Source of the DNA: Flavobacteriales bacterium
GTDB taxonomy: Bacteria > Bacteroidota > Bacteroidia > Flavobacteriales_F > PHOS-HE28
Length of the DNA: 64,000 nt
Assembly (NCBI GenBank): GCA_020635725.1
Contig: JACJZF010000002.1
Coordinates: forward strand, 1-64,000
Direction: 5' to 3'
A program made the position numbers and the translations under genes. Below the pieces are notes generated by a model. That model was not told where the DNA came from and made no database searches. It saw only the letters and a program-made list of their open reading frames with translations. Positions 1-12,965 of this stretch are shown one piece after another. How positions within the stretch are numbered: position 1 is the first letter of the stretch; each line of letters opens with the position of its first letter.

Positions 1-232
1 GAGGCGCAGCGCGAACTCGGTGCTGAAGATCGTTGTTCTGCGCCTGGTGGTTCTTTGGGCGTGCCCCGGCTCAAATGCAGCCGGGTCGCGTGCTGCGCTT
101 TAGCCGGTCTTGTCAGGGCCAGCGGCTGCGGCACTGCGGGGTCACGCCTGCGTCGTGCCGCCTCGTTGCTCGCATCCGCAATGCCCTTCCTGCGCCGGGC
201 TGCCGCTTCGCCCGCTCACGCGGAGAACACGC
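1..232. other. No recognisable gene at left edge
   Basis: I see no convincing coding region here. Several short overlapping reading frames occur on both strands, as expected for GC-rich DNA, but none shows a signal peptide, a known motif or a plausible ribosome binding context. One frame runs in from the window edge and stops near position 105; it could be the tail of an upstream gene, but it carries no recognisable motif. Confidence 0.4.
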
Positions 233-263
233 TTGCGATCTCAACCGTTGAAGCCTACATTCG
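233..263 (+). promoter_or_regulatory. Bacteroidota-type promoter before the metal-efflux genes
   Basis: TTG at 233-235 is followed after 20 nt by TACATTCG at 256-263, close to the Bacteroidota -33 TTG / -7 TAnnTTTG pattern with C in the seventh position. The ATG of the first gene lies only 9 nt downstream, so the 5' untranslated region would be very short. The same TAnnTTCG variant recurs upstream of kbl, rplM, frr and other genes in this window. Confidence 0.5.
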
Positions 264-272
264 TCCCGGAAA

Positions 273-638
273 ATGCGTCGCCTCCTTTTCCTGCTCACCC
301 TTACGGTCTATGGCTTCAGTGCCCTGGAACTGCACGAGTGGCTGCATGTGCCGCAAGTGGTGATGCACTTTCTGGAGCAGCATACCAGTGAGGACTTCCA
401 CGACCTCTTCCACAACGAGCACACCGACGATCAGCAACACGATGAGCACGACCACGATCCGTTCAGCGAGGATTGCCACGGCGAGTTCTGCGCGTGCAGT
501 GGCCTGGTCGCGCTTTCACCGGTGAACAGGTCTCTCCTGATCTCCCTACAGCCGCTCACCACCAAGGTGGGTGCGCAATTCCTCAACGTTGCGCCCAGTG
601 GTTTCACGGGCAACGTGTGGATCCCTCCCAAGGCTTGA
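273..638 (+). CDS. Small exported histidine-rich protein, putative metal-binding
   Basis: This 121-residue protein starts with a short hydrophobic stretch (about residues 3-17) that looks like a signal peptide or membrane anchor. Residues about 22-70 are rich in His, Asp and Glu, including HDEHDHD, followed by a CHGEFCAC cysteine cluster. It lies upstream of the RND pump and behind the only promoter-like site seen here, so it probably heads that operon. Small His-rich exported proteins often accompany divalent-cation efflux genes in Bacteroidota. I infer periplasmic Zn/Co/Cd binding or buffering; no named family is recognised. The ATG at 273 is chosen because it follows the promoter box and begins the hydrophobic leader. 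Confidence 0.6.
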   Translation: MRRLLFLLTLTVYGFSALELHEWLHVPQVVMHFLEQHTSEDFHDLFHNEHTDDQQHDEHDHDPFSEDCHGEFCACSGLVALSPVNRSLLISLQPLTTKVGAQFLNVAPSGFTGNVWIPPKA

Positions 639-643
639 GTTGA

Positions 644-687
644 TCCGCCCTTCGGCGGAACGGGAACGCACCGTGCTTCGGCACGGT
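644..687 (+). other. Twin hairpins between the His-rich gene and the RND pump
   Basis: Two perfect hairpins stand in tandem just after the stop codon at 638. The first pairs TCCGCC (644-649) with GGCGGA (654-659) over a CTTC loop. The second pairs ACCGTGC (670-676) with GCACGGT (681-687) over a TTCG loop, the stable C(UUCG)G tetraloop arrangement. Neither has a T-tract, so they are not classic terminators. They may stabilise or partly terminate the transcript to set different expression levels for the small protein and the large pump. Confidence 0.45.
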
Positions 688-751
688 CCGGGGCCATTGT
701 GTACCCGCGTTCCGCATTCGTCCTTCCTTCCATTCCCAAGTTTTTCCATCC

Positions 752-3700
752 ATGATCGACAGGATCATCCGGTTCTCCATACACAACAAGGCCATCATCG
801 GGCTCTTCACGCTCGTGCTGGTGCTTTACGGGGCGTACTCGCTCACGCAATTGCCGATCGATGCGGTACCCGACATCACCAACAACCAGGTGCAGGTGAT
901 CACCACCACGCCTACGCTGGCCGCGCAGGAGGTGGAACAGTTCGTTACCGCGCCCATCGAGCGGGCCATGGCCAGCCTGCCCGATCTGGTGGAGATCCGC
1001 TCCATCAGCCGCTTCGGGCTAAGTCTTGTGACCATCGTATTCGATGAGGACGTGGACGTGTACTTCGCCCGCACCTTGGTGGACCAGCGCCTGGGCGAGG
1101 CCGCCGCACTGATACCGCCCGGGGTGGGCACACCGACCATGGCCCCGGTAAGCACCGGGTTGGGCGAGGTGTACCAATACGTGCTGCACCCCAAGGAAGG
1201 GTACGAGGGCACCTTCAGCCCCAGCGAGCTGCGCACCATCCAGGAATGGATCGTAGTGCGGCAGCTGTTGGGCACACCCGGTGTGGCCGAGGTGAACAGC
1301 TACGGCGGCGAGGTGAAGCAGTACGAGGTGAGCGTGGACCCCAAGCGCTTGCAAAGCATGGGCGTCACCATCGGTGAGCTACTGCTCGCGTTGGAGAGCA
1401 ACAACGAGAACACCGGCGGCGCCTACATCGAGAAACGGCCCAACAGCTACAGCATCCGGGGCGAAGGACTGCTGCGCACGCTGGACGACATCCGCAAGGT
1501 GGTGGTGAAGATCCCGCCCGGCGGTGTGCCGCTCCTGGTGGGCGATGTGGCCGAGGTGGGCTTCGGTGCGGCCCCGCGCTACGGTGCGCTCACCCGCAAT
1601 GGCGAAGGCGAAGCGGTGGGCGGCACGGTGATGATGCTGAAGGGTGGCAACAGCGCCGAAGTGGTGAAGGCTATTGAAGCGCGCATACCGAACGTGCAGA
1701 AGGCCCTGCCGGAAGGGCTGATGATCGAACCCTATCTGGTGCGCAGCGAACTGGTGGGGCGGGCCATCGGCACGGTGAAGACGAACCTGATCGAGGGCGC
1801 GTTGATCGTGATCTTCGTGCTGGTGCTCTTTCTAGGAAATTGGCGCGCGGGCCTCATCGTGGCCTCGGTGATCCCACTGTGCATGCTCTTCGCCATCATC
1901 CTCATGAACGCCTTCGGCGTCAGCGGCAATTTGATGTCGCTTGGTGCCATCGATTTCGGATTGATCGTGGACGGCGCCGTGATCATCGTGGAGGCCACCC
2001 TGCACCACCTGCATGCGCGCTTCAAGGGAAGGATCCTTACCCGCGAGGAGATGGACCGCGAGGTTTTCGTGAGCGCCAGCAAGATCCGGACGAGCGCGGC
2101 CTTCGGCGAGATCATCATCCTGATCGTGTACATCCCCATCCTCACACTGGTGGGCATCGAGGGCAAGATGTTCCGCCCCATGGCCATCACCGTCAGCTTC
2201 GCCATCCTGGGTGCCCTGTTGCTCTCGCTCACCTATGTGCCCATGATGAGCGCGCTGGTGCTGCCGCGCAACACGGCGCACAAACCCAACTTCAGCGACC
2301 GCATGATGGACCGTTTCCAGAAGTGGTACGATCCCATCATCGGCTTCGCCTTGCGCAACCGGATCAAGACCGTGGGTGTGGCCGTGGCGCTCTTCATCAG
2401 CTCGGTCTTCCTGTTCGCACGCATGGGCGGCGAGTTCATTCCCACCTTGGAAGAGGGCGACTTCGCCTTCCACAGCATCCTGCCGCAGGGCGCATCGCTC
2501 AGCCAGAGCATCGCCAACAACGCCAAGGTGGAGAAGATCCTGCTGCAATTCCCGGAGGTGAAGCAGGTGGTGGGACGCACCGGCAGCGCCGAGATCCCCA
2601 CGGACCCCATGCCCCCCGAAGCCACGGACCTCATGATCATCTTGAAGGACAAGGACGAATGGACCACCGCGCACGACCGCGAGGCTTTGCAGGACACCAT
2701 GCTGCAAGCCTTGAGGCAGGTACCCGGCGTGTTCTACGAAGCCACCCAACCCATCCAGATGCGCTTCAACGAATTGATGACCGGCATACGGCAGGACGTG
2801 GCCGTGAAGATCTACGGTGAGAACATGGACACCCTCGCGGTGATCGCGAACAAGGTGGCGGCGATCATCGGCGAAGTGCAAGGTGCGGGTGAACCGCAGG
2901 TGGAAAAGGTGGTGGGCCTGCCACAGATCACCATCACCTATGATCGTGCACGGGTAGCGCAGTACGGCCTCAACATCCGCGAACTGAACCGCACCGTGCG
3001 CACGGCCTTCGCGGGCGAGGCCACCGGCGTCATCTACGAGAACGAGCGCCGCTTCGATCTGGTGGTGCGCCTCGGTGACCAACAGCGGCAGAGCATCGAC
3101 GATGTGCGCACCCTCTTCGTGGCGCTGCCCGGTGGCGGACAGATCCAGTTGCAGCAGGTGGCCGATGTGTCCTTGACACCCGGCCCGGCCCAGATCAGCC
3201 GGGAGGATGCCAAGCGCCGCATCGCCGTGGGCGTGAACATCCGTGGCCGTGACGTGGAAAGCTTCGTGGAAGAGCTCCAAGGCCGCATCGATGCCGAAGT
3301 GCCAATGCCCGCGGCCTACTACTACACCTTCGGCGGCACCTTCGAGAACCTGCAGGCAGCTAGCAAACGCCTGATGCTGGCGGTGCCCATCGCGCTGGCC
3401 CTCATCTTCCTGCTGCTCTTCTTCACCTTCAACAGCGTGAAGCGCGCCCTGCTGATCTACACCGCCATCCCCATGAGCGCCATCGGCGGTGTGCTTGCGC
3501 TCATGGCGCGCGGCATGCCCTTCAGCATCAGCGCGGGCGTGGGCTTCATCGCGCTCTTCGGCGTGGCGGTGCTCAACGGCATCGTCCTCATCGCCACCTT
3601 CGACCAACTGGAAAAGGAAGGCATCAGCGACCTGAAGGAGCGCGTGTTGAAAGGTACCCGCACACGGCTGCGTCCCGTGCTGATGACGGCGGCGGTGGCC

Positions 3701-5074
3701 TCGCTCGGTTTCCTGCCCATGGCCTTGAGCGGCAACGCGGGCGCGGAAGTGCAACGCCCCCTGGCCACGGTGGTGATCGGTGGCCTCATCACCGCCACGG
3801 CCCTCACCCTCATGGTGCTGCCGGTGCTCTATCTGCTCTTCATGGGCGGAGGCAGGAGGCGCAACGATGCCAATGGCGGCAAGGCGAACGCACCGCTGAT
3901 CGTCGCGACCGTGCTGTTGATCATGATCGGCGGCACCAGCAGCGCACAGGAACCGATGCCGATGGACACGGCGATCGCACGCGCCTTGCGCACCCATCCG
4001 AGCATGACCGCTGCGGAACTGCGTGTGCAGGAACAGGATGCCCTGCGTGGCACGGCCTTCGGGCTGCAGCCGCTCAACGCGCAATTCTCCCATGGCCAGA
4101 CCCAGGGGCCGTATCCCAAGGACATTATCCTGGAAGCCAATACCGGGTTCGCATTTCCCACCACCATTGCCCGACGCGCGGCCTACCTGAAGGAAAGCCT
4201 GCACCTTGCGGAGAACGAAAAGCTGAACACGGCGGCCTACGTGAAGGAGAGCGCGGGAGGGGCCTACCTGCAATGGGCCATGGGCCTTGAACAGGTGCGT
4301 ATCCTGCAACAGCTGGACAGCGCGTACGCATCCATGGCGGCCTTCGCGCTGCAGCGCTTCGAGCTCGGTGAGACCGGCCGCTTGGAAAGCACCAGTGCGC
4401 AAAGCCGCGCCGAGCAGGTGAAGGTGCGCTTGCGCCAGGCACAGGCTGATCTGGTGGCCTACCAGGTGGAAGTAGAACGCTGGACGGGCCCGCTCAGTGG
4501 TGCCGTGCCGGTGCCCGAGGAATTGCTCAACACCGCACGAGCGCCGGATCCCGGCGGCGGCAACGACCCGCTCCTGCTCTCCTTGCAGCAGCGCACGCAG
4601 GTGGCCGAGGCCGAATGGAAACTGCAACGCAGCCAATGGGCACCCAGCCTGCAGGGCGGCGGCTTCTACCAGACCTTCGATGGCACGTCGCCCTTTTCGG
4701 GCTTCCTCATCGGTGCTTCGATCCCCCTGCCCGGCAGCGGCCAGGGCGGTCGCACCTCGGCGGCACGTTTGCGCAGCGAGATCGCCGCGCAGGAACTGGA
4801 AGCCGCACGCCGACAGCGCAGCAGCGAGCGCGCCACCACGCAGGCGCAGCTCACTCAATTGCGCGAGAGCCTCGCCTTCTATGAAAGCACCGGTGCCGCG
4901 CTGGGTGCTACCCTGCGCGACGATGCCCTGCGTGCCTATCGCGCGGGCGAAGCCGACTACTTCCAATTCACTCAAGGCATCGAGCAGGCCTTTCAACTCA
5001 ACGCCGAGCACTTGCGCGTGCGTTACGAGCTCGCACTTACCGTCCTCCACCTCCGTGCCCTCAATGGGCTCTAA
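752..5074 (+). CDS. czcA: CzcA-type heavy-metal RND pump fused to a TolC/CzcC-type channel
   Basis: This 1440-residue protein joins two parts of a tripartite efflux pump. Residues 1 to about 1035 are a complete HME-family RND permease that drives metal cations (probably Zn, Co, Cd or related) out using the proton gradient; the N-terminus MIDRIIRFSIHNK and the segment LPIDAVPDITNNQVQV are typical. Residues about 1070-1440 match the coiled-coil outer-membrane factor family. Between them, residues about 1045-1066 form a hydrophobic stretch ending GGTSSAQEP, which resembles a signal peptide with its cleavage site. Such permease-channel fusions occur in Bacteroidota. The adaptor gene follows after 12 nt. 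Whether the chain is cleaved at the linker cannot be decided from sequence. Confidence 0.9.
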   Translation: MIDRIIRFSIHNKAIIGLFTLVLVLYGAYSLTQLPIDAVPDITNNQVQVITTTPTLAAQEVEQFVTAPIERAMASLPDLVEIRSISRFGLSLVTIVFDEDVDVYFARTLVDQRLGEAAALIPPGVGTPTMAPVSTGLGEVYQYVLHPKEGYEGTFSPSELRTIQEWIVVRQLLGTPGVAEVNSYGGEVKQYEVSVDPKRLQSMGVTIGELLLALESNNENTGGAYIEKRPNSYSIRGEGLLRTLDDIRKVVVKIPPGGVPLLVGDVAEVGFGAAPRYGALTRNGEGEAVGGTVMMLKGGNSAEVVKAIEARIPNVQKALPEGLMIEPYLVRSELVGRAIGTVKTNLIEGALIVIFVLVLFLGNWRAGLIVASVIPLCMLFAIILMNAFGVSGNLMSLGAIDFGLIVDGAVIIVEATLHHLHARFKGRILTREEMDREVFVSASKIRTSAAFGEIIILIVYIPILTLVGIEGKMFRPMAITVSFAILGALLLSLTYVPMMSALVLPRNTAHKPNFSDRMMDRFQKWYDPIIGFALRNRIKTVGVAVALFISSVFLFARMGGEFIPTLEEGDFAFHSILPQGASLSQSIANNAKVEKILLQFPEVKQVVGRTGSAEIPTDPMPPEATDLMIILKDKDEWTTAHDREALQDTMLQALRQVPGVFYEATQPIQMRFNELMTGIRQDVAVKIYGENMDTLAVIANKVAAIIGEVQGAGEPQVEKVVGLPQITITYDRARVAQYGLNIRELNRTVRTAFAGEATGVIYENERRFDLVVRLGDQQRQSIDDVRTLFVALPGGGQIQLQQVADVSLTPGPAQISREDAKRRIAVGVNIRGRDVESFVEELQGRIDAEVPMPAAYYYTFGGTFENLQAASKRLMLAVPIALALIFLLLFFTFNSVKRALLIYTAIPMSAIGGVLALMARGMPFSISAGVGFIALFGVAVLNGIVLIATFDQLEKEGISDLKERVLKGTRTRLRPVLMTAAVASLGFLPMALSGNAGAEVQRPLATVVIGGLITATALTLMVLPVLYLLFMGGGRRRNDANGGKANAPLIVATVLLIMIGGTSSAQEPMPMDTAIARALRTHPSMTAAELRVQEQDALRGTAFGLQPLNAQFSHGQTQGPYPKDIILEANTGFAFPTTIARRAAYLKESLHLAENEKLNTAAYVKESAGGAYLQWAMGLEQVRILQQLDSAYASMAAFALQRFELGETGRLESTSAQSRAEQVKVRLRQAQADLVAYQVEVERWTGPLSGAVPVPEELLNTARAPDPGGGNDPLLLSLQQRTQVAEAEWKLQRSQWAPSLQGGGFYQTFDGTSPFSGFLIGASIPLPGSGQGGRTSAARLRSEIAAQELEAARRQRSSERATTQAQLTQLRESLAFYESTGAALGATLRDDALRAYRAGEADYFQFTQGIEQAFQLNAEHLRVRYELALTVLHLRALNGL

Positions 5075-5086
5075 GACCGCATAGAC

Positions 5087-6466
5087 ATGAAAACGCAACC
5101 GATCAACAGCGCTCTTCAGCGCATGCCGAATACGCTCTTTCTGCTCCTGCTCACCATCGCACTGGCCGCCTGTGGCGGTGGCGCGGCCTCCGGCGAAGAA
5201 GAAGGCCATGGCCACGGCGAAGAGGAGGGCCACGGCGGTGGGAGCACCGTCACCGTTTCGCCGCAACAATTCGCCGCCATCGAGGGCAAGCTTGGCAAGG
5301 TGGAGATGAAGGACCTCACCACCGCCCTCAAGGCCGTCGGCTTTTTGAAAGTGCCGCCGCAGAACGTCGCCGACATCACCGTGGCCATGGGAGGCACCGT
5401 GCGCGAAGTGCTGGTGCAGGAAGGCGACCATGTGAACAAGGGGCAGGTGCTCGCTACGGTCACCGACCCTTCGATCATCCAACTGCAACGCGACTACCTC
5501 GATGCGAAAGCACGACTGGTGTACGCCGAAACGGAATTGGAACGCCAGACCGAACTGGCCCGCGCCAACGTGAGCGCGCAGAAGACCCTGCAACAGGTCA
5601 CGGCGGAACACGCCTCCTTGCGGGCCAGCGTGAACGCCCATGCCGAGCAGTTGCGCCTGATCAACATCGACCCCGAGAAGCTCACTGCCAATGCACTGCG
5701 CTCAGCCGCGGGCATCGTAAGCCCCATCGATGGCACCGTGGCGCACATCGCGGTGAACGTGGGAAGCAAGGTGAGCAACGATGCCACAATGTTCCGCGTG
5801 GTGAACAACAGCAAGCTCCACGTGGACCTCTTCCTCTACGAACAGGACATCGCCTCCGTGAAGGTGGGCCAGACCATCGACCTCAGCCTCACCAACCTGC
5901 CGGGCAAGAACTACACGGCCGTGGTCTTCGCCATCGGCAGTGCCTTCGAACGCGAGACGAAGACGATCCCGGTGCACGCGGAGATCACCGGCGACAAAGT
6001 GGGCCTGATCGACGGCATGGGCGTTACCGGGCGCATCAGCGTAGGCAACGCCACCACCACCGCCGTGCTCACCGAGGCCATCGTGAACATGGAAGGCAAG
6101 GACTACGTGTTCATCAGGACCGAAGGTGAAGAGGAGCATGGGCACGGGCATGATGAAGAGCCCGCGCACAAGGAGGAACCGGCGCACAAACACACCGAAG
6201 GGGAAGCACACGATCACGCGAAGGAGAACAAGGCAACCCATGCACAAGGTGAGGTGCACGAACATGACCATAGCGATGAACATGCGCACGAGGCCGCAAC
6301 CGGCAGCATGAGCTTCCAACGCATCGAAGTGAAGCGTGGAACGACCGATGGCGCGTACACAGCAGTAACCTTCCTGCAACCGGTGGACCCGGACGCCGAA
6401 GTGGTGACCGGTGGCGCCTACTACCTGATCGCGATGATGAACACGAGTGAAGGACACGAGCATTAA
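5087..6466 (+). CDS. czcB: Periplasmic adaptor of the CzcA pump, histidine-rich lipoprotein
   Basis: This 459-residue RND adaptor (membrane fusion protein) links the permease to the channel. Its leader ends LAAC, a lipobox, so the mature protein should be a lipoprotein; the ATG at 5123 would give a shorter leader with the same lipobox. A His/Glu/Gly-rich stretch follows the lipid site (about residues 38-55). The barrel-sandwich and coiled-coil domains span about 80-200 and the beta-barrel region follows. A second His-rich insert at about residues 345-405 contains many HDH/HEH runs and is likely a metal-capturing tether. It sits 12 nt after the pump gene and is surely co-transcribed. Confidence 0.88.
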   Translation: MKTQPINSALQRMPNTLFLLLLTIALAACGGGAASGEEEGHGHGEEEGHGGGSTVTVSPQQFAAIEGKLGKVEMKDLTTALKAVGFLKVPPQNVADITVAMGGTVREVLVQEGDHVNKGQVLATVTDPSIIQLQRDYLDAKARLVYAETELERQTELARANVSAQKTLQQVTAEHASLRASVNAHAEQLRLINIDPEKLTANALRSAAGIVSPIDGTVAHIAVNVGSKVSNDATMFRVVNNSKLHVDLFLYEQDIASVKVGQTIDLSLTNLPGKNYTAVVFAIGSAFERETKTIPVHAEITGDKVGLIDGMGVTGRISVGNATTTAVLTEAIVNMEGKDYVFIRTEGEEEHGHGHDEEPAHKEEPAHKHTEGEAHDHAKENKATHAQGEVHEHDHSDEHAHEAATGSMSFQRIEVKRGTTDGAYTAVTFLQPVDPDAEVVTGGAYYLIAMMNTSEGHEH

Positions 6467-6470
6467 GATC

Positions 6471-8351
6471 ATGAGCACCCATCATTCCCTCGCTGCTCGT
6501 TCCACCTGGCGGACCTACCTGCCTGCTATTGTTTCGTTCATCCTGCTCCTCAGCGGCATCGCCATCGACCAGCTGGCACCGCAGCTCTGGCAACAGGCAT
6601 GGTGGCGTTTCGCCTGGTACTTGGCCGCGTACCTGCCGGTAGGCTGGCCGGTGCTGGTGAATGCGGTACGTACCATCGCGAAGGGCGCGGTCTTCAGCGA
6701 GTTCTTCCTGATGAGTTTGGCCACCATCGGCGCGTTCTACATCGGCGAGTACCCCGAGGGCGTGGCGGTGATGCTGTTCTATGCCGTGGGTGAACTGTTC
6801 CAGAACGCCGCCGTTGATCGGGCCAAGCGCAATATCCAGGCCTTGCTGGATGTACGTCCGGATACCGCGAACGTGCTGCGCGACGGCATCCCGGTGGAAA
6901 CGCCCGCTGCTGAGGTGAAGGTCGGTGACATCCTCCGCATCCGCGTGGGCGATCGCGTGCCGTTGGACGGAAAACTCCTGAGTGAAAAAGCGTCGTTCGA
7001 TACCGCCGCGCTCACCGGTGAGAGCGTGCCGCGCACCATCGTGAACGATGCGCCGGTGCTTGCTGGCATGATCGCTGCGGACAAGGTGGTGGACATGGAA
7101 GTGACCAAACCCTTTGGCGAGAGCAGCCTCGCACGCATCCTCGACCTGGTCGAACATGCCGCGAAGAGCAAGTCACCAACGGAACTATTCATCCGCCGCT
7201 TCGCCCGCATCTACACACCCATCGTGGTGGCGCTCGCCGTGGGCATCGTGCTGGTGCCCATGTTGGTTGTGGAGTCCTACGACTTCAACAGTTGGCTATA
7301 CCGTGCCCTCATCTTCCTAGTGATCTCCTGCCCATGCGCACTGGTCATCAGCATTCCGCTGGGCTACTTCGGTGGCATCGGCGCAGCCAGCCGCAAGGGC
7401 ATCCTGCTGAAGGGTGGCAACTACCTCGATGTGCTCACCAAGGTGAACACCGTGGTGATGGACAAGACCGGTACGCTCACCGAGGGCGTGTTCGCTGTTC
7501 AGGAGGTGAAGCCTGCGGAAAGTGCAAGCGCGGAACAACTGCTCGGCGTGGTGAAGGCCATGGAAGCGCACAGCACGCACCCCATCGCAAAGGCCGTGTT
7601 GGAACATCCGCAAGGCGATGCCGTGGGCGAGGCCACGAACGTGGAGGAGATCAGCGGCCACGGTATGCGCGGTACGGTGCAGGGCAAGGAGGTGCTGGTG
7701 GGCAATGCGCGCCTCTTGAAGAAGTTCAACGTGTCCTATCCTGCGGACGTGGATACCGTCGAGGATACCATCGTGGTGTGTGCGATCGGCGGCAGCTACG
7801 CGGGCTACATCACCGTTGCCGATAAGGTGAAAGCGGACGCACAGCAGGCGGTGAACGAACTGCGTGCATCGGGCGTGCGCGAGATCGTGATGCTCAGCGG
7901 CGACAAGACGGCCATCACGCAGCGCGTCGCGGCCAAGCTGGGTATCCACAAGGCCTTCGGCGATCTGCTGCCGGAAGATAAAGTATCGAAGATGCAGCAG
8001 GTGAAGAAGGACCCTACCGCCGTGGTGGCCTTCGTGGGCGACGGCATCAATGATGCGCCGGTGCTCGCGCTCAGCGATGTGGGTATCGCCATGGGCGGCC
8101 TGGGCAGCGATGCGGCCATCGAGACCGCTGATGTGGTGATCCAGAACGACCAGCCCTCGCGGATCGCCGAAGCCATCCGCATCGGCCGGGCCACCAAGCG
8201 GGTGGTCACGCAGAACATCGTACTCGCTTTCGGCGTGAAGGCGATCGTCCTGATCCTCGGCGCGGGAGGATTGGCCACCCTATGGGAAGCGGTGTTCGCC
8301 GATGTGGGTGTGGCGCTGTTGGCGATACTTAACGCGAGCAGGATGCGGTGA
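6471..8351 (+). CDS. Zn/Cd/Pb-type P1B-2 ATPase without N-terminal metal-binding domain
   Basis: This 626-residue heavy-metal P-type ATPase exports divalent soft metals across the inner membrane. It has the metal-site CPC motif in the sixth helix (about residues 287-289), the phosphorylated Asp in DKTGTLT (D331), the HP locus (HSTHPIAKA) and GDGINDAP. The late helices carry NIVLAFGVKA and WEAVFADVG, placing the Lys and Asp that mark the ZntA-like subgroup. It lacks any N-terminal HMA domain and starts directly at the membrane part. The ATG at 6471 is preferred over an upstream GTG (6447) that overlaps the adaptor gene. It belongs to the same operon and probably feeds periplasmic metal to the RND pump. 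Confidence 0.88.
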   Translation: MSTHHSLAARSTWRTYLPAIVSFILLLSGIAIDQLAPQLWQQAWWRFAWYLAAYLPVGWPVLVNAVRTIAKGAVFSEFFLMSLATIGAFYIGEYPEGVAVMLFYAVGELFQNAAVDRAKRNIQALLDVRPDTANVLRDGIPVETPAAEVKVGDILRIRVGDRVPLDGKLLSEKASFDTAALTGESVPRTIVNDAPVLAGMIAADKVVDMEVTKPFGESSLARILDLVEHAAKSKSPTELFIRRFARIYTPIVVALAVGIVLVPMLVVESYDFNSWLYRALIFLVISCPCALVISIPLGYFGGIGAASRKGILLKGGNYLDVLTKVNTVVMDKTGTLTEGVFAVQEVKPAESASAEQLLGVVKAMEAHSTHPIAKAVLEHPQGDAVGEATNVEEISGHGMRGTVQGKEVLVGNARLLKKFNVSYPADVDTVEDTIVVCAIGGSYAGYITVADKVKADAQQAVNELRASGVREIVMLSGDKTAITQRVAAKLGIHKAFGDLLPEDKVSKMQQVKKDPTAVVAFVGDGINDAPVLALSDVGIAMGGLGSDAAIETADVVIQNDQPSRIAEAIRIGRATKRVVTQNIVLAFGVKAIVLILGAGGLATLWEAVFADVGVALLAILNASRMR

Positions 8352-8384
8352 GGGTTCTGGAACATAACTTGCGTGGCTACGAAC

Positions 8385-8561
8385 ATGAAACAGCTGACCA
8401 CCCTGCTCTTTGCCTTTTGCACACTAGGCCTATCTGCACAAACCGGTGCAGTTTCCCCGCCCGCCAAAGGCAAGAAGACCGGTTGTTCAACCCGGGCAAT
8501 GGGCAGTATTGCTCATGGACCAGGGATGCGGTCAATGAAGATCTTTACCCGAATGATGTAA
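8385..8561 (+). CDS. Short exported peptide, unknown, possibly frameshifted
   Basis: A 58-residue frame begins MKQLTTLLFAF and has a good signal peptide ending LSAQ near residue 19. After residue about 35 the sequence looks non-protein-like, whereas another frame carries a stretch reading GNGQYCSWTRDAVNEDLYP, so the original gene may have been broken by a frameshift. A TAACTTGC box at 8365-8372 could serve as its promoter. No family is recognised. Confidence 0.3.
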   Translation: MKQLTTLLFAFCTLGLSAQTGAVSPPAKGKKTGCSTRAMGSIAHGPGMRSMKIFTRMM

Positions 8562-8618
8562 GCCTTTCCTCTACGGGAGGCTGCAACTTTGCCTTGCAAC
8601 ATTGGACCCATCGAGGCG

Positions 8619-8650
8619 TTGATGACTTGTCTGCTTCGACCGTACTTTGT
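8619..8650 (+). promoter_or_regulatory. Putative promoter of the copper-efflux genes
   Basis: TTG at 8619-8621 is followed after 21 nt by TACTTTGT at 8643-8650, a fair match to the Bacteroidota pattern. The ATG of the HYC_CC_PP gene lies 14 nt further on. A separate promoter here would split the divalent-metal operon from the copper/silver operon. Confidence 0.4.
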
Positions 8651-8664
8651 TCGACACACCACAC

Positions 8665-9075
8665 ATGATCCGCTCCAGCCTAGCCCTCCTCCTCAGCCTC
8701 CAGCTCTTGCTGGCGGGGGTGCCGTGGACCGTGCGCACGCACTGGTGCGGTGGGCATATTGCGGGTTGGAGTATGCTGGGTGATCAGCCCGGTTGCGGCA
8801 TGGAGGAAGGCGCTGCGGACTGCGCAAGTGAGATACCAGCGCTGGGTGCGGTACCATGCTGTGCGAACGAAGTGTTGCAGGTCGAAGCCGTGCCTTCGTT
8901 CGTCAAGGTGGTGCAGGAACGGACGGTTGTCGCACCAGATGCAGTGGTGATCCCAATGATCACATTGGAGCCTGCGCTGGTGGACCAACGGTACTCGGAC
9001 CATCGGGCCCATCCGCCTGATATTGTGCCTACGGGCCGGGACATCCTGGTCTGCGTGCAGCGCTTCCTGATCTAG
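8665..9075 (+). CDS. HYC_CC_PP family small exported protein
   Basis: This 136-residue protein has an N-terminal hydrophobic leader, then the three marks that name the family: HWC near the start (THWCGG, with W in place of the usual Y), a CC pair in the middle (PCCANE) and PP near the end (AHPPD). The family is found in Bacteroidota next to metal-efflux genes and its function is unknown. Conserved His and Cys residues suggest copper binding in the periplasm. It stands directly before the Cus-type permease. The ATG at 8665 is chosen because it begins the signal peptide; a TTG at 8647 would only add a charged extension. Confidence 0.65.
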   Translation: MIRSSLALLLSLQLLLAGVPWTVRTHWCGGHIAGWSMLGDQPGCGMEEGAADCASEIPALGAVPCCANEVLQVEAVPSFVKVVQERTVVAPDAVVIPMITLEPALVDQRYSDHRAHPPDIVPTGRDILVCVQRFLI

Positions 9076-9164
9076 TCGTTCTCGTGTTGTCGTCGCCGGT
9101 GCATCCATCGGCCGAACGCTCCTGCCGTCCATTCGGATGGTGATCCACGAGAACCTCCATATCC

Positions 9165-12961
<3,797 letters not shown>

Positions 12962-12965
<4 letters not shown>

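Noticed and set aside
1832..5641. A 1269-residue open frame on the minus strand opposite the RND pump
   Set aside because: It is His/Gly/Ala-rich low-complexity translation antisense to a clear RND-TolC gene. Long antisense frames are common in GC-rich DNA; a similar one lies opposite sucA (42524-44770).
6447..6470. GTG start for the Zn/Cd ATPase
   Set aside because: It would overlap the adaptor gene and add a charged segment; the ATG at 6471 directly follows that gene's stop.
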